Assembly: GCA_947501805.1 (NCBI GenBank) | Contig: CANMXJ010000015.1 | Span: 1-64,000, forward strand | Direction of reading: 5' to 3' | DNA from: an uncultured Sulfitobacter sp. | Lineage (GTDB): Bacteria; Pseudomonadota; Alphaproteobacteria; Rhodobacterales; Rhodobacteraceae | DNA: 64,000 nucleotides | In this document: one piece after another, positions 43,509 through 53,300 of the stretch | Layout of the letters: every line of letters begins with the position of its first letter | Position numbering within the stretch: position 1 is the stretch's first letter | The notes under the pieces: generated by a model | The model's input: only the letters and a program-made list of their open reading frames with translations | Databases searched by the model: none | Told to the model about the DNA's origin: nothing | Translations under genes and position numbers: made by a program

Positions 43509-45161
43509 TCAGGATGCGGCATCATCATCCTTATGAAGCTGACGAGCAGGGCCACAGTATTTTTCGGTCAATTCATCAGGGACTTCGCTACCATCATACA
43601 TGAACGGCAGGATGCCTTTTCGTATGGTTTTGCCGCGCATGTTGATGATATCATTTTCCGACTTTGTCACCCGCTGCGACATCCGCCTGCCCCATTGCGC
43701 CAGCATGGCATACATCCGGTCCAGCACTTCACCATGCCCGTCGCCCTTGGCGAGGTCGTGGAATTCATCCGGATCGGTCTGCAAATCAAACAGCATCGGA
43801 CGGAATCCCCCTTCGGCGTGCATCATTTTGTAACGACCATCAAAGACCATAAACAGCCGCGCATCGCGGGGTTTCAGGCCCAGATTGACGGCCTGCGGAG
43901 TGGCGGAATAGTCGTATTCACTGATGGCAAACTCGCGCCATTCCGGCGTTTCACCGCGTAGCCACGGCAACAACGAGCGCCCTTCGATGATGTGATCCGG
44001 CACCTCGCCACCTGCAGCCTCGACAAAGGTTGCAGCCAGATCAATGCTTTCTACCAAAGCGGCACAGGTGGTGCCACGGGTACTGTCCGCATCCTTGCGC
44101 GGGTCATAAATGATCATCGGCACTTTCACGGATTGTTCGTGGAACAGGTCTTTTTCGCCTAGCCAGTGATCGCCCAGATAATCGCCGTGATCCGCTGTAA
44201 GGACGATCATCGTATCCTTCAGCGTATCGGTTGCTTCAAGATGGCCCAACAACCGGCCAAGTTGATCATCACATTGTTTGATCAGGCCCATATAGGCGGG
44301 AATAACCTTCTCGCGCACCTCGTCACGCTGGAATGCCTGCGCAACCTTGTTCTGCATGTAGGCACCAAAAACCGGATGGGGATCATCCTGTTCCACCGAA
44401 TGTCGTGTCGCGGCGGGAACGTGGTTCTTGCCATACATATCATGATAGGGCGCGGGTACGATGTAGGGCCAGTGCGGCTTGATATAGCTGACATGCGCGC
44501 ACCACGGGCCTTTGGCCTGATCCATAAACGCAATTGTTTCCGAGGTCAGCCAAGGTGTTTCGCTGTCTTCCTCGCGGATATTCGCGGGCTTGTCGGCATT
44601 GCGAAACATCCAGCCCGACGCGATCTGGTCGTCGCTGATACCGGCGTTGGCGTAATCGGCCCACGGATTCTCGCCATCATAGCCTTTGGATTTCAGGTAT
44701 TCGTTATAGGGTGATCGTTTCTCGTCATAATACCCGTCAGGTCCGTATGCCCAAAGACCGTCATCCCTGATCCAGCTGTCAAAGCCACATTCAGCCTGTC
44801 GCGCCCCGATCATGGTATCGGGCGCAAGGCCTAGCCGCTCCATCCCCGCAGCGTCCGCTTTCATATGGGTTTTGCCAATCAGCCAGCAATCCATTCCGAC
44901 CTTGCGCAGATGATCGCCCAAGGTCTGTTCGCCAACGCGCAAAGGAAAACCGTTCCATTGCGCCCCGTGGCTGGAGGCATAGCGGCCCGTGTAATAGCAC
45001 ATCCGGCTGGCCCCGCAGATCGGAGACTGCACATAGGCGTTGGTAAACCGCACACCCATTTGCGCCACGCGGTCAAAGTTCGGCGTGTCGAGATGCGGAT
45101 GACCTGCGCAACTGAGATAATCAAACCGCAGCTGGTCATACATGATAAACAGAATATTCAA
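43509..45161 (-). CDS. Sulfatase-family hydrolase (arylsulfatase / phosphonate monoester hydrolase type)
   Basis: A TTG at 45161 with AAGGGAG 8 nt upstream gives 550 residues beginning NILFIMYDQLRFDYLS, the usual start of this family; the track ATG adds ten unsupported residues. The formylglycine motif reads CGASR at 49-53 in place of C-x-P-x-R. Other motifs are GKTHMKAD, HVSYIKPHWPY and LTADHGDYLGDHWLGEKD. It is cytosolic (no signal peptide) and stands alone between hpaR and the UDP-glucose dehydrogenase. Substrate could be a sulfate, phosphate or phosphonate ester. Confidence 0.88.
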   Translation of the reverse strand: MNILFIMYDQLRFDYLSCAGHPHLDTPNFDRVAQMGVRFTNAYVQSPICGASRMCYYTGRYASSHGAQWNGFPLRVGEQTLGDHLRKVGMDCWLIGKTHMKADAAGMERLGLAPDTMIGARQAECGFDSWIRDDGLWAYGPDGYYDEKRSPYNEYLKSKGYDGENPWADYANAGISDDQIASGWMFRNADKPANIREEDSETPWLTSETIAFMDQAKGPWCAHVSYIKPHWPYIVPAPYHDMYGKNHVPAATRHSVEQDDPHPVFGAYMQNKVAQAFQRDEVREKVIPAYMGLIKQCDDQLGRLLGHLEATDTLKDTMIVLTADHGDYLGDHWLGEKDLFHEQSVKVPMIIYDPRKDADSTRGTTCAALVESIDLAATFVEAAGGEVPDHIIEGRSLLPWLRGETPEWREFAISEYDYSATPQAVNLGLKPRDARLFMVFDGRYKMMHAEGGFRPMLFDLQTDPDEFHDLAKGDGHGEVLDRMYAMLAQWGRRMSQRVTKSENDIINMRGKTIRKGILPFMYDGSEVPDELTEKYCGPARQLHKDDDAAS

Positions 45162-45211
45162 ATCGGGTCTCCCTTGATCTGCAGTATGCACAACCGGTCA
45201 TTCGACTTCTA

Positions 45212-45234
45212 GCGATTGCTTGCAATGGAATCGC
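45212..45234. promoter_or_regulatory. Nested inverted repeats upstream of the sulfatase gene
   Basis: An outer repeat GCGATT/AATCGC encloses an inner perfect ATTGCTTGCAAT (45215-45226). It lies 51 bp upstream of the TTG start in the divergent region before the UDP-glucose dehydrogenase gene. Confidence 0.4.
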
Positions 45235-45251
45235 GAACGTATCGCAGTGGC

Positions 45252-45264
45252 TCACTGACAGTGA
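45252..45264. promoter_or_regulatory. Perfect 13-nt palindrome in the sulfatase/ugd divergent region
   Basis: TCACTGACAGTGA has perfect 6-bp arms around A. It lies between the divergent genes, about 100 bp from each start, and could bind a regulator of either one. Confidence 0.4.
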
Positions 45265-45366
45265 TGTACCACCCGATTATCCGAACGGCCCACGCCCATC
45301 CCGACATTGCCAGCCACAGACGAATATGAAAGGTGTGGCGCAGTTATCCGGGGCTGGACCATAGCG

Positions 45367-46533
45367 ATGAAAATAGCAGTTTTTGGCATTGGCTATGTAG
45401 GGCTATCCAACGCAGCCCTTCTGGCCCAGCACAATACCGTTGTCGCGGTTGACCTGTCCGCAGACCGCGTAGCCCAGATCAATGCGCGCACCTCACCGAT
45501 CGAAGAAGTCGCCCTTTCCAAATGGCTCGCCGAGCGCAATTTACACCTAAGCGCGACCACCGACGCCGTTGCAGCCTGCGAGGGGGCGGAATTTGTCATT
45601 GTCGCAACGCCAACGGACTACGATCCCAAGACGGATTTCTTTGATACGTCGTCTGTTGAACAGGTTTTGACCCTTGCCCACAAGGCCAACCCGTCAGCCA
45701 CGCTGGTGGTGAAGTCGACCGTACCGGTAGGCTTTGTGCGCCGGATCCGTGCAGCTATGGCCACTGAAAACATCTTTTTCTGCCCCGAGTTCCTGCGCGA
45801 AGGACAAGCATTATATGACAACTTGAACCCCTCAAGGATTGTTGTCGGGGCGGACACCGAAGCCGCGCACAGGTTTGCGCAATTGATGGCGGACGGAGCG
45901 CAAGCAAGCAACATCCCACTGCTGTTCACCGGCCCCGAAGAAGCGGAATCCATCAAACTTTTCGCCAATACTTACCTCGCCATGCGGGTCGCGTTTTTTA
46001 ACGAACTCGACAGTTACGCGCTGGCGCAAGGCATGGACACACGTCAGATCATTGACGGCATCGGCCTCGACCCGCGCATTGGCACGCATTACAACAATCC
46101 GTCTTTTGGCTATGGTGGCTATTGCTTGCCCAAAGACACCAAGCAGTTGCTCGCCAACTTCTCGGATGTACCCCAAAACCTGATGCGCGCTGTCGTACAG
46201 GCAAACCGGACGCGGCAAGGGTTTATCGCATCACAGGTGATCGATATGGCCCCCAAGACTGTCGGCATTCATCGTCTGGCGATGAAAGAAGGGTCCGACA
46301 ACTTCCGCCAGACCTCTGTTCAGGGCGTGATCCGCGAAATTCGTGATGCGGGTATTCGGGTCGTGGTCTACGAACCTGCACTGGACAAAAAGAAGTTTAT
46401 GCAATGCGAGGTTGTGAATGATCTGGCGGCGTTCAAGGAGCAGAGCGACATCATCGTCGCCAACCGCGCCTCTGACGATTTGGATGATGTTGCTGACAAG
46501 GTGTTCACCCGCGACATTTTCGGGGTTAGCTGA
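45367..46533 (+). CDS. UDP-glucose 6-dehydrogenase family nucleotide-sugar dehydrogenase
   Basis: The ATG at 45367 begins MKIAVFGIGYVGLSNAALLA, the normal N-terminal Rossmann strand, so the 20-residue track extension is dropped. The 388-residue enzyme has FCPEFLREGQALYDNLNPSR and the catalytic Cys in FGYGGYCLPKDTKQLL. It oxidises UDP-glucose twice to UDP-glucuronate. The gene for the next enzyme, a UDP-glucuronate 4-epimerase, lies on the same strand 7 kb on, beyond the dehalogenase block. It probably serves surface polysaccharide synthesis. Confidence 0.88.
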   Translation: MKIAVFGIGYVGLSNAALLAQHNTVVAVDLSADRVAQINARTSPIEEVALSKWLAERNLHLSATTDAVAACEGAEFVIVATPTDYDPKTDFFDTSSVEQVLTLAHKANPSATLVVKSTVPVGFVRRIRAAMATENIFFCPEFLREGQALYDNLNPSRIVVGADTEAAHRFAQLMADGAQASNIPLLFTGPEEAESIKLFANTYLAMRVAFFNELDSYALAQGMDTRQIIDGIGLDPRIGTHYNNPSFGYGGYCLPKDTKQLLANFSDVPQNLMRAVVQANRTRQGFIASQVIDMAPKTVGIHRLAMKEGSDNFRQTSVQGVIREIRDAGIRVVVYEPALDKKKFMQCEVVNDLAAFKEQSDIIVANRASDDLDDVADKVFTRDIFGVS

Positions 46534-46625
46534 TCCGGCCCACCCCCTTGCAAAAGGTGCCGACTATCCGAACGGCACTCAAGAATTTACGGGCGAAACA
46601 GGCGATGATGCACCTCAGTCAAAAT

Positions 46626-47546
46626 TCAGACAGCATGTTTTGCAGCCACATGTGCACCAATCAACTCTTTGTAGAGAGCCTGAATACGTTTTGTGACCGC
46701 ACGATCACCATTGCCAATCGACTTGCCGTCAATTTCGGCCACAGGCGTCTGCGCCCCGAATGTCCCCGTCAGGAACGCCTCGTCCGCGCCGTAGGTTTCA
46801 TATAGCGAAAAATTCTTTTCAAATACGGGAATTCCATCCGCGCGGCACAGGTCGATCACCTTTTGGCGTGTCACACCGTTCATGCAGTAATCCCCCGTCG
46901 AGGTCCAAACTTCGCCGCGCCGCACGATGAAAAAGTTGCAAGCGTTGGTGGTATTCACAAATCCGAGTGGGTCCAGCATCAGCCCCTCATCGGCACCCGC
47001 TGCTTCGGCCTGCAAACACGCGATGATACAGTTCAGTTTGGAATGACTGTTCAGCTTGGGGTCTTGCGCCATCGGCAGCCCGCGCACTTGCGGCACACTG
47101 GCCAGCCGGATGCCCGCTGATTGCAGGCGGTCGACCGGTTTGGAATGCTCCATAATGATAACCAGCGTTGGTCCAGACGTGCTGAGTTGTGGATGCTGAA
47201 AAGGCTTGTCCTTGATCCCGCGCGTCAGCATCAGCCGGCAATGCACATCATCGGTCATCCCGTTGGCTTCAGCCGTTAGGCGCATGGCTTGCGCAATACC
47301 CGCCTTATCCATGCCAACGTCTAGCGAAATCGTTTTGCAGGAGTTGAAAAACCGATCCATATGCTCGTCAAAGAACGCCCAGACCCCGTTATACAGCCGC
47401 ATGCCTTCCCAGATGCCATCGCCCAGCATAAACCCGCTGTCATAGACGGAGACCTTTGCTGCGTCACGGTGCACGATATCACCGTTTACGTAGATCTTGA
47501 TGTCGCGGTTGCGGATATCTTCGTCCGCCTCATGGGTCGTACTCAT
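46626..47546 (-). CDS. Class IV pyridoxal-phosphate aminotransferase (branched-chain / D-amino acid type)
   Basis: This fold-type IV transaminase of 306 residues starts at 47546 with AAGGAGACAAGA upstream; the 28 extra residues in the track lie in the gap after the permease gene. Visible are VYDSGFMLGDGIWEGMRLYN at the N-terminal domain start, LNSHSKLNCIIACLQAEAAG with the PLP lysine, and the phosphate-binding GDYCMNGVTRQKVIDL. It is the last gene of the NitT/TauT-type ABC operon, which suggests that an imported amine or amino acid is transaminated. Substrate unknown. Confidence 0.87.
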   Translation of the reverse strand: MSTTHEADEDIRNRDIKIYVNGDIVHRDAAKVSVYDSGFMLGDGIWEGMRLYNGVWAFFDEHMDRFFNSCKTISLDVGMDKAGIAQAMRLTAEANGMTDDVHCRLMLTRGIKDKPFQHPQLSTSGPTLVIIMEHSKPVDRLQSAGIRLASVPQVRGLPMAQDPKLNSHSKLNCIIACLQAEAAGADEGLMLDPLGFVNTTNACNFFIVRRGEVWTSTGDYCMNGVTRQKVIDLCRADGIPVFEKNFSLYETYGADEAFLTGTFGAQTPVAEIDGKSIGNGDRAVTKRIQALYKELIGAHVAAKHAV

Positions 47547-47568
47547 TCTTGTCTCCTTGTTCGGCGGT

Positions 47569-48363
47569 TCAAACCCGCCAGCGCAAAACGCGCCGTTCAA
47601 TTGCGGCAATGCCAGCCGAGACCACAACACCCATCACAGACAGGATCACGACACCCGCAAACAAGCGCTCCAGATCATACAGGCTGCCAGCTTGCAAAAT
47701 ATAGGCACCAATCCCGTATTCCGCACCCAGCATTTCCGCCGCCACCAGCAGAATAATTGCAATCGTCAAGGAAATGCGTAGCCCTGACAGGATACCGGGC
47801 ATTGCACCGGGCAGCACGATCTTGGTCACAATCGAACGCCAGTTCAGGCCAAAACTTTGTCCCATGCGGATCAACGTGCGATCGACGTTATCAACGGCGG
47901 CGTAGGTCGCGACCACCGTGGGCGTGAAGGTGCCAAATGCAATGAGGGCATATTTGCTCATCTCGTCGATGCCAAACCAGATCACGAATAGCGGCAGCAG
48001 CGCGATTTTGGGAATGGGGAAAATGGCGGCAACAAGCGGCACAAGGCCTGCACGCACCAGTGAAAACAGACCGATTAGAACGCCGATTGTAATGCCAAGG
48101 GTCGCGCCCATGGTCGCGCCGATCAAAAGGCGGCTGAGCGACGGAACCAGATGTTTGAACAGCAGTCCCGATTGGTAGAGTTCCTGAAACGTCAACAACA
48201 CGTCAGTTGGGCGGGGCAACGTCAGCGCACTGATAAAACCTGTCCGTGTCCCCCATTCGGCGAACAACAACAGGACAATGAAGACCAACAGCCCGACGCC
48301 ACGTTTGCGCGTCGCAACAAAACCACCGCCACGAAAAGGTACGTTCCGGACCGGATCAGACAT
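47569..48363 (-). CDS. NitT/TauT-family ABC transporter permease
   Basis: This is a 264-residue inner-membrane permease of the SsuC/TauC type with six membrane segments and the EAA-like loop IRMGQSFGLNWRSIVTKIVLP. The ATG at 48363 overlaps the ATPase gene by 8 bp; the track start lies inside that gene. It is co-transcribed with the receptor, ATPase and aminotransferase genes. Confidence 0.9.
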   Translation of the reverse strand: MSDPVRNVPFRGGGFVATRKRGVGLLVFIVLLLFAEWGTRTGFISALTLPRPTDVLLTFQELYQSGLLFKHLVPSLSRLLIGATMGATLGITIGVLIGLFSLVRAGLVPLVAAIFPIPKIALLPLFVIWFGIDEMSKYALIAFGTFTPTVVATYAAVDNVDRTLIRMGQSFGLNWRSIVTKIVLPGAMPGILSGLRISLTIAIILLVAAEMLGAEYGIGAYILQAGSLYDLERLFAGVVILSVMGVVVSAGIAAIERRVLRWRV

Positions 48364-49123
48364 GCAGCAACTCCGCGTCCGCTGCTGCGGCTTCATCGCG
48401 CATCAGGCCCCACAGATGTTGCTGTTTCTGCTCCAAGGCCACGTCGCCATAGCTGCGCTCAGCCAATGGCGTGTCAATCTCCACCACTTCCCGAATTTGA
48501 CCGGGGCGGCGGGAAAGCACGACAATTTTGTGGCCCAATCGAACAGCTTCGGCGAGGTTATGCGTGACGTAAACAGCGGTAAACGGCTGACGTGTCCAAA
48601 GGCTGATCAGATCATCCATCAACAATTCGCGCGTTTGGCTGTCCAACGCAGAAAGGGGCTCATCCATCAGCATGACCGCGGGGTTAACAGCCAAAGCACG
48701 AGCAATGGCAACGCGCTGTTTCATGCCACCCGATAGCTGTTTGGGCAGTGCATCAGCAAACTCACTCAGCTTGGTGCGCATTAGAACATCACCAATGATA
48801 TCCTGTTTCTCCGCAGTCGAAAGGTTGTTATCTTCCAGCACCAAACTGACATTCCCCTGAACACTGCGCCAAGGCAGCAACGCAAAGTCCTGAAAGATGA
48901 ACGTCAAAGGGTTGAGGCAATCCGCAGGTGGCGCGCCAACTTGCAAGACACGTCCCGCGCCAGGTTTCTCCAACCCTCCCAACATCCGAAGCAGCGTAGA
49001 CTTGCCGCAACCGGACGGGCCGACAATGCACACAATCTGCCCTGACGCGATATCAAGACTGATATCGCGCAGCACCTCGGTCTTGCCGTAGCTGTGGCTT
49101 ACGCTGTCCAACTTCAAATCCAT
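48356..49123 (-). CDS. NitT/TauT-family ABC transporter ATP-binding protein
   Basis: This 255-residue ATPase has Walker A GPSGCGKSTLL, the Q-loop in FIFQDFALLPWRSVQGNV, signature LSGGMKQRVAIARAL and Walker [13 protein letters not shown]. This pattern is typical of SsuB/TauB proteins, which import sulfonates, nitrate, taurine or aromatic acids. It is the second gene of the operon, after a hairpin that follows the receptor gene. Confidence 0.92.
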   Translation of the reverse strand: MDLKLDSVSHSYGKTEVLRDISLDIASGQIVCIVGPSGCGKSTLLRMLGGLEKPGAGRVLQVGAPPADCLNPLTFIFQDFALLPWRSVQGNVSLVLEDNNLSTAEKQDIIGDVLMRTKLSEFADALPKQLSGGMKQRVAIARALAVNPAVMLMDEPLSALDSQTRELLMDDLISLWTRQPFTAVYVTHNLAEAVRLGHKIVVLSRRPGQIREVVEIDTPLAERSYGDVALEQKQQHLWGLMRDEAAAADAELLHV

Positions 49124-49144
49124 GGAGCGCCTTTCAAATAGCCA

Positions 49145-49169
49145 AAGGCCGGACGCAAGATCCGGCCTT
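49145..49169 (-). terminator. Hairpin between the receptor and ATPase genes of the NitT/TauT operon
   Basis: AAGGCCGGA and TCCGGCCTT form a perfect 9-bp stem with a 7-nt loop, 22 bp after the receptor stop and 22 bp before the ATPase gene. It probably raises receptor message relative to the rest. Confidence 0.6.
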
Positions 49170-49190
49170 CGCAGAAATCAGAGTCTGGGA

Positions 49191-50210
49191 TCAAGCGCCC
49201 ATCGTTTTAACATAGGACGTATCCACCAACTGCTCCATCGTGATATCGGCATCAACCAGATTTTCTGACTGGAACCATGCCAACTGGTCCGCAACAGACG
49301 CGACATTCAATGCCGCCCCTTCATTCAGACGCATGGTGCCGTTGATAATCGAGGGGGCGGCCTTTTCGCGCGGGCGGTCCGTATAGACGTATTTGTGGAT
49401 CAGATCGACCATCGCGTTTACACCGTCCTCCCCACCATCCTTGGCAATCATCGCCGCGTTGTAGTCGGCCACCCCTTTTGAGAAACCACCAAGGAAGTTA
49501 CGTGTCATATCGCGTTCGTCCGCCGCATTCCTGGCCGATGTAAAGACGGTTGTGACCTGATAATCCGGCACATAGTCGGCCACGTCGCCGATGATGTGCA
49601 CCGCACCACTACCTGACAGCGGTTTGGCGATATGTGGCACAATGGACCAGGCGTCAATCTGCCCAGACTTCAAAGCACCGATGATTGCGCCGACCTTTTG
49701 CAACGGCTTGAAGCTCAGTTCGATACCTTCCTTTTTCGCGATCTTGGATCCCATGTAGTGAAACGACGATCCCGCCTGCGTCACGCCCCAACTCTTGCCA
49801 TCCAGCATGGCGGGTGCAGTGATACCGGCCTGAAACGCAGCGTCCGAGACGAGGATTTTCTGACCGTCAATGCCCGCTTCTTCCTGCAAAGCACCACCAA
49901 TGACCTTGATCGCGCCTTTGTCGGCCAACGACACCAAGCCACCGGAGATTGCAGTGACAGCATAGTCCACATCACCACTGGCAATCGCAACGGCCATGGG
50001 TTGTGCAGCTTCGAAAAACCGCAGTTCAACGTCAAGACCCATCTCGGCAAAATAACCCCGCTCAAACGCGACGAAACTGCCCGAGTGACTGGTGAAACGC
50101 AGCGCGCCCACGACGATTTTCTTGTTCTGCGCCAAAGCGGGTGCGGCAAGGCCCACAGCAGTCGCAGCACCCATGGTGGCGATTGCGTGGCGGCGGTTGA
50201 ATACGGTCAT
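49191..50210 (-). CDS. NitT/TauT-family ABC transporter periplasmic binding protein
   Basis: This 339-residue exported receptor has a Tat-like or Sec signal (NRRHAIATMGAATAVGLAA, cut after ALAQ) and the family mature start KIVVGALRFTSHSGSFVAFE. FFEAAQPMAVAIASGDVDYA is the conserved lobe-1 region. It is the first gene of the operon and divergent from the dehalogenase with 96 bp between start codons, so the two probably share regulation. Related receptors bind sulfonates, pyrimidine precursors or phthalate-like aromatic acids. Confidence 0.9.
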   Translation of the reverse strand: MTVFNRRHAIATMGAATAVGLAAPALAQNKKIVVGALRFTSHSGSFVAFERGYFAEMGLDVELRFFEAAQPMAVAIASGDVDYAVTAISGGLVSLADKGAIKVIGGALQEEAGIDGQKILVSDAAFQAGITAPAMLDGKSWGVTQAGSSFHYMGSKIAKKEGIELSFKPLQKVGAIIGALKSGQIDAWSIVPHIAKPLSGSGAVHIIGDVADYVPDYQVTTVFTSARNAADERDMTRNFLGGFSKGVADYNAAMIAKDGGEDGVNAMVDLIHKYVYTDRPREKAAPSIINGTMRLNEGAALNVASVADQLAWFQSENLVDADITMEQLVDTSYVKTMGA

Positions 50211-50306
50211 ATCAGTCTCCTTTTGTTGGGCGAAGAATGGGCAGGCGACACCAAGGGAGTCAAGCGCGCTCTGGTTTTCGCGCCGTGCTTATGGCAGGTC
50301 AGAAGC

Positions 50307-53300
50307 ATGAAGATATTTTCGTCCAGATCGCGGCCTCTGCACTTGGGGGCCTTTCCGTTGGAACGATTGCGCAGATTGCCAGCCTTACCGGCACAATTGC
50401 CGGAAGTACCCTTTCCCACCCTGTCCTTCACACGCCCCGATGATCCGCAAAGTATTGCCAACGCGATGGAACCGTTTCAGGCGATGATGGACGTGCTGCG
50501 CACAGGCAAGGTGAATCCTGTGCGCGCCGAAATACCTCAGGATTGCCAGACCCGCGCAGATCATCTCAAAGCGTTCGGATACTATAACGATGCTTCAATG
50601 ATGGGAATTTGCACGCTGCCCGATACCGCGCGCCTCCCCAGTTCGCGTTATAGTTCCAGCACGCAAAACCTTGCCCGTGATTTGCGCGATCGCCAGACCA
50701 AGACGCTGGCAGCAGGCGTTGACGTGATCATGGCGGGACTGCGCGAAGCCGCAGGTGCACCGGCAACACCGCTTCCGGATCATACGCATGCGCTGGTGAT
50801 CCTGACCGCCTATCCGCGTGATCCGCAGGAGGGTGAAGCGGGCACTGCATGGATCAAAAATGCCCAGGCCGAACGCGCCTGCTTGCGCAGCACAGAAAAT
50901 GCAACGGTTCTGGCCGAATACATCCGCCAGCTTGGGTTTGATGCGCGGGTGCATTCGGCAACCACATCAGACATCAACCTTGGCACTTGCGCCATTGCCG
51001 CCGGCTTGGCCGTCTGGGAGAAAGGCATGTTGCAGGCCCCATGGATCAGCACGCGTTTCGGTCTGGCGGTTGTGAGCACGGATATGGCGCTGGCGACAGA
51101 TCTGCCACTTGCACCTATGAAACAGCAGTCCCTCAAAAGTCTGCATTGGCAATTCGGCACGCACGGCGGCGCAAGTGCGCGCACCGTCGATCCTTACGCC
51201 AAACGTGATTTTGTCGATGGTCCGCATCCATTTGAAACCCTCAAACGGGTCGACACGCCCACCACATACATCGACGCACCCAACGTGCCGCGCGTGCCCA
51301 AACGTGCCGATCTGTTCGCCCGTGGCCAGTTTGGCGACATGGGGCAAAAGGTGCAAAGTGCTATGAAAGGCGGGCGACACATCATCAAATCCGCGCCCTC
51401 TGCTGCGCAGCGGCGTCTGCTGGGAGCATTGATCCTGTTACAGGACGGTGCCGTGAACACCGCCCGAACAGATGCTGATCCCGCGATAAATGCCGCCAAT
51501 CTCAAAGCCGCAAGTTACTTTCTAGGGACGGATGCGGCGGGTCTGTCCGCCTGTCCCGACTGGACGTGGTATAGCCATGACGCAACTGGCACGCCGGTTG
51601 ATCCGCCTCATGATCAGGCGTTGAGCATGATCATTGATCAGGGCTTTGACACGATGGAAGGGTCATCCGGCGATGACTGGATTGCCGTGTCGCAAAGCAT
51701 GCGGGCCTATTTGCGCTTTGCGATCCTTGGCGGTGTGATCGCGCAGCACCTGCGCAATCTGGGTTATGCCGCCAAAGCGCATACAGTGATGGACGGCGAC
51801 GTGTTGCAACCACCGCTGTTATTGCTCGCGGGTCTTGGGGAAGTCAGCCGGATTGGCGAGGTGATCCTGAACCCGTTCCTTGGCCCGCGCTTGAAATCCG
51901 GTGTGGTCACGACCACGATGCCGGTACAACATGACAAACCCATCGACTTTGGCCTGCAAAAGTTCTGCGAAGCCTGCAACAAATGTGCGCGGGAATGTCC
52001 GTCGGGTGCGATTACTGCAGGGCCGAAAAAGATGTTCAACGGCTACGAAATCTGGAAATCCGACAGCCAGAAATGCGCGACCTACCGGATCACCAACCAA
52101 GGCGGCGCGATGTGCGGGCGCTGCATGAAGACCTGCCCGTGGAACCTTGAAGGGCTGTTTGCCGAAGCGCCGTTTCGTTGGGCCGCTATGCATATCCCCA
52201 AAGCGGCACCGATGTTGGCCAAGCTGGACGACAAAGTCGGTAAAGGTCGTCTCAATCCCGTCAAAAAGTGGTGGTGGGACATTGAAGTGAAGGAAAACGG
52301 CGGTTTTGCCGTACCGGACACGCCCGTGAATGCCCGCGACCTGCAAACCGGTCTTGACCTGAAGTTCGAGGATCAGACCCTCGCCGTCTACCCTGCCCCG
52401 CTGGCCGCGCATCCATGGCCCTATCCCGATCCGATGAACCGCGAAGCGGGGATTGCCGCACATGCCGCCCTGATCACCGCTGACGAGCACCGCGCCAAAA
52501 ACGCACGCGGGGACACAGATCACCTGCATCTTTATGATCGCAGCGGCGATGCCCCTGTCCTTGACCTGCGCATCAGCGGAATTGAGCGTTTGAGTGATTG
52601 CGTTACGGTCTACACTTTCACTCACCCACAAGGCTACGACCTTCCTGAGTGGACTGCAGGTGCCCACCTTGATCTGGTTGTCGCTCCTGAATTTCTGCGC
52701 CCTTATTCGATGATGGGCGATCCGTCAGACCAAACGCGCTACCAAATTGCCGTCTTGCGCGAGGATGCTGGGCGCGGCGGTTCGGCCCTGCTGCACCGCG
52801 TCTTTACCCAAGGGCGGCGTGTGTTCGTGTCCAAACCGGTGAACCATTTTGAACTGGTCGAGGACGCCCCGCATACCCTAGTGATGGGTGGCGGTATTGG
52901 CGTGACCCCGATGATTGCTTTTGCGCACCGCCTGCATGCCTTGGGCAAGCCGTTTGACCTGCACTATTCCGCCAGTACCCGCGAAAGCGCCGCGTTCAGC
53001 GATGTCTTGGCTGAAATGCCTTGGGCGCAACACGTCCACCACCATATCTCTGACGAGGGCAGCCGCGCTGATCTGCCTAAGATCATGTCTGCGTTACCGC
53101 GCGGCAGCCACGTTTACACCTGCGGGCCGGATGCCTACATGCAGAGCGTTATGGACAGCGCGATCGCATCAGATATTCCCGAAGATCATCGGCATCTTGA
53201 GTACTTCTCGACGCCGGACGCGCCTGAGTATGTGAACCACCCGTTCACACTTCGCCTGTCCTCTGGCCGCGAGATTGTGGTGCCTGCGGATCACTCTGCT

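Noticed and set aside
46550-46625. Terminator between the UDP-glucose dehydrogenase and aminotransferase genes
   Set aside because: Only a 6-bp GTGCCG/CGGCAC stem with a 10-nt loop and no T-run is present, too weak to call.
49632-50306. N-terminal extension of the dehalogenase ORF
   Set aside because: This part is antisense to the NitT/TauT receptor gene and has no RdhA-like sequence. The first usable start after that gene is the ATG at 50307.
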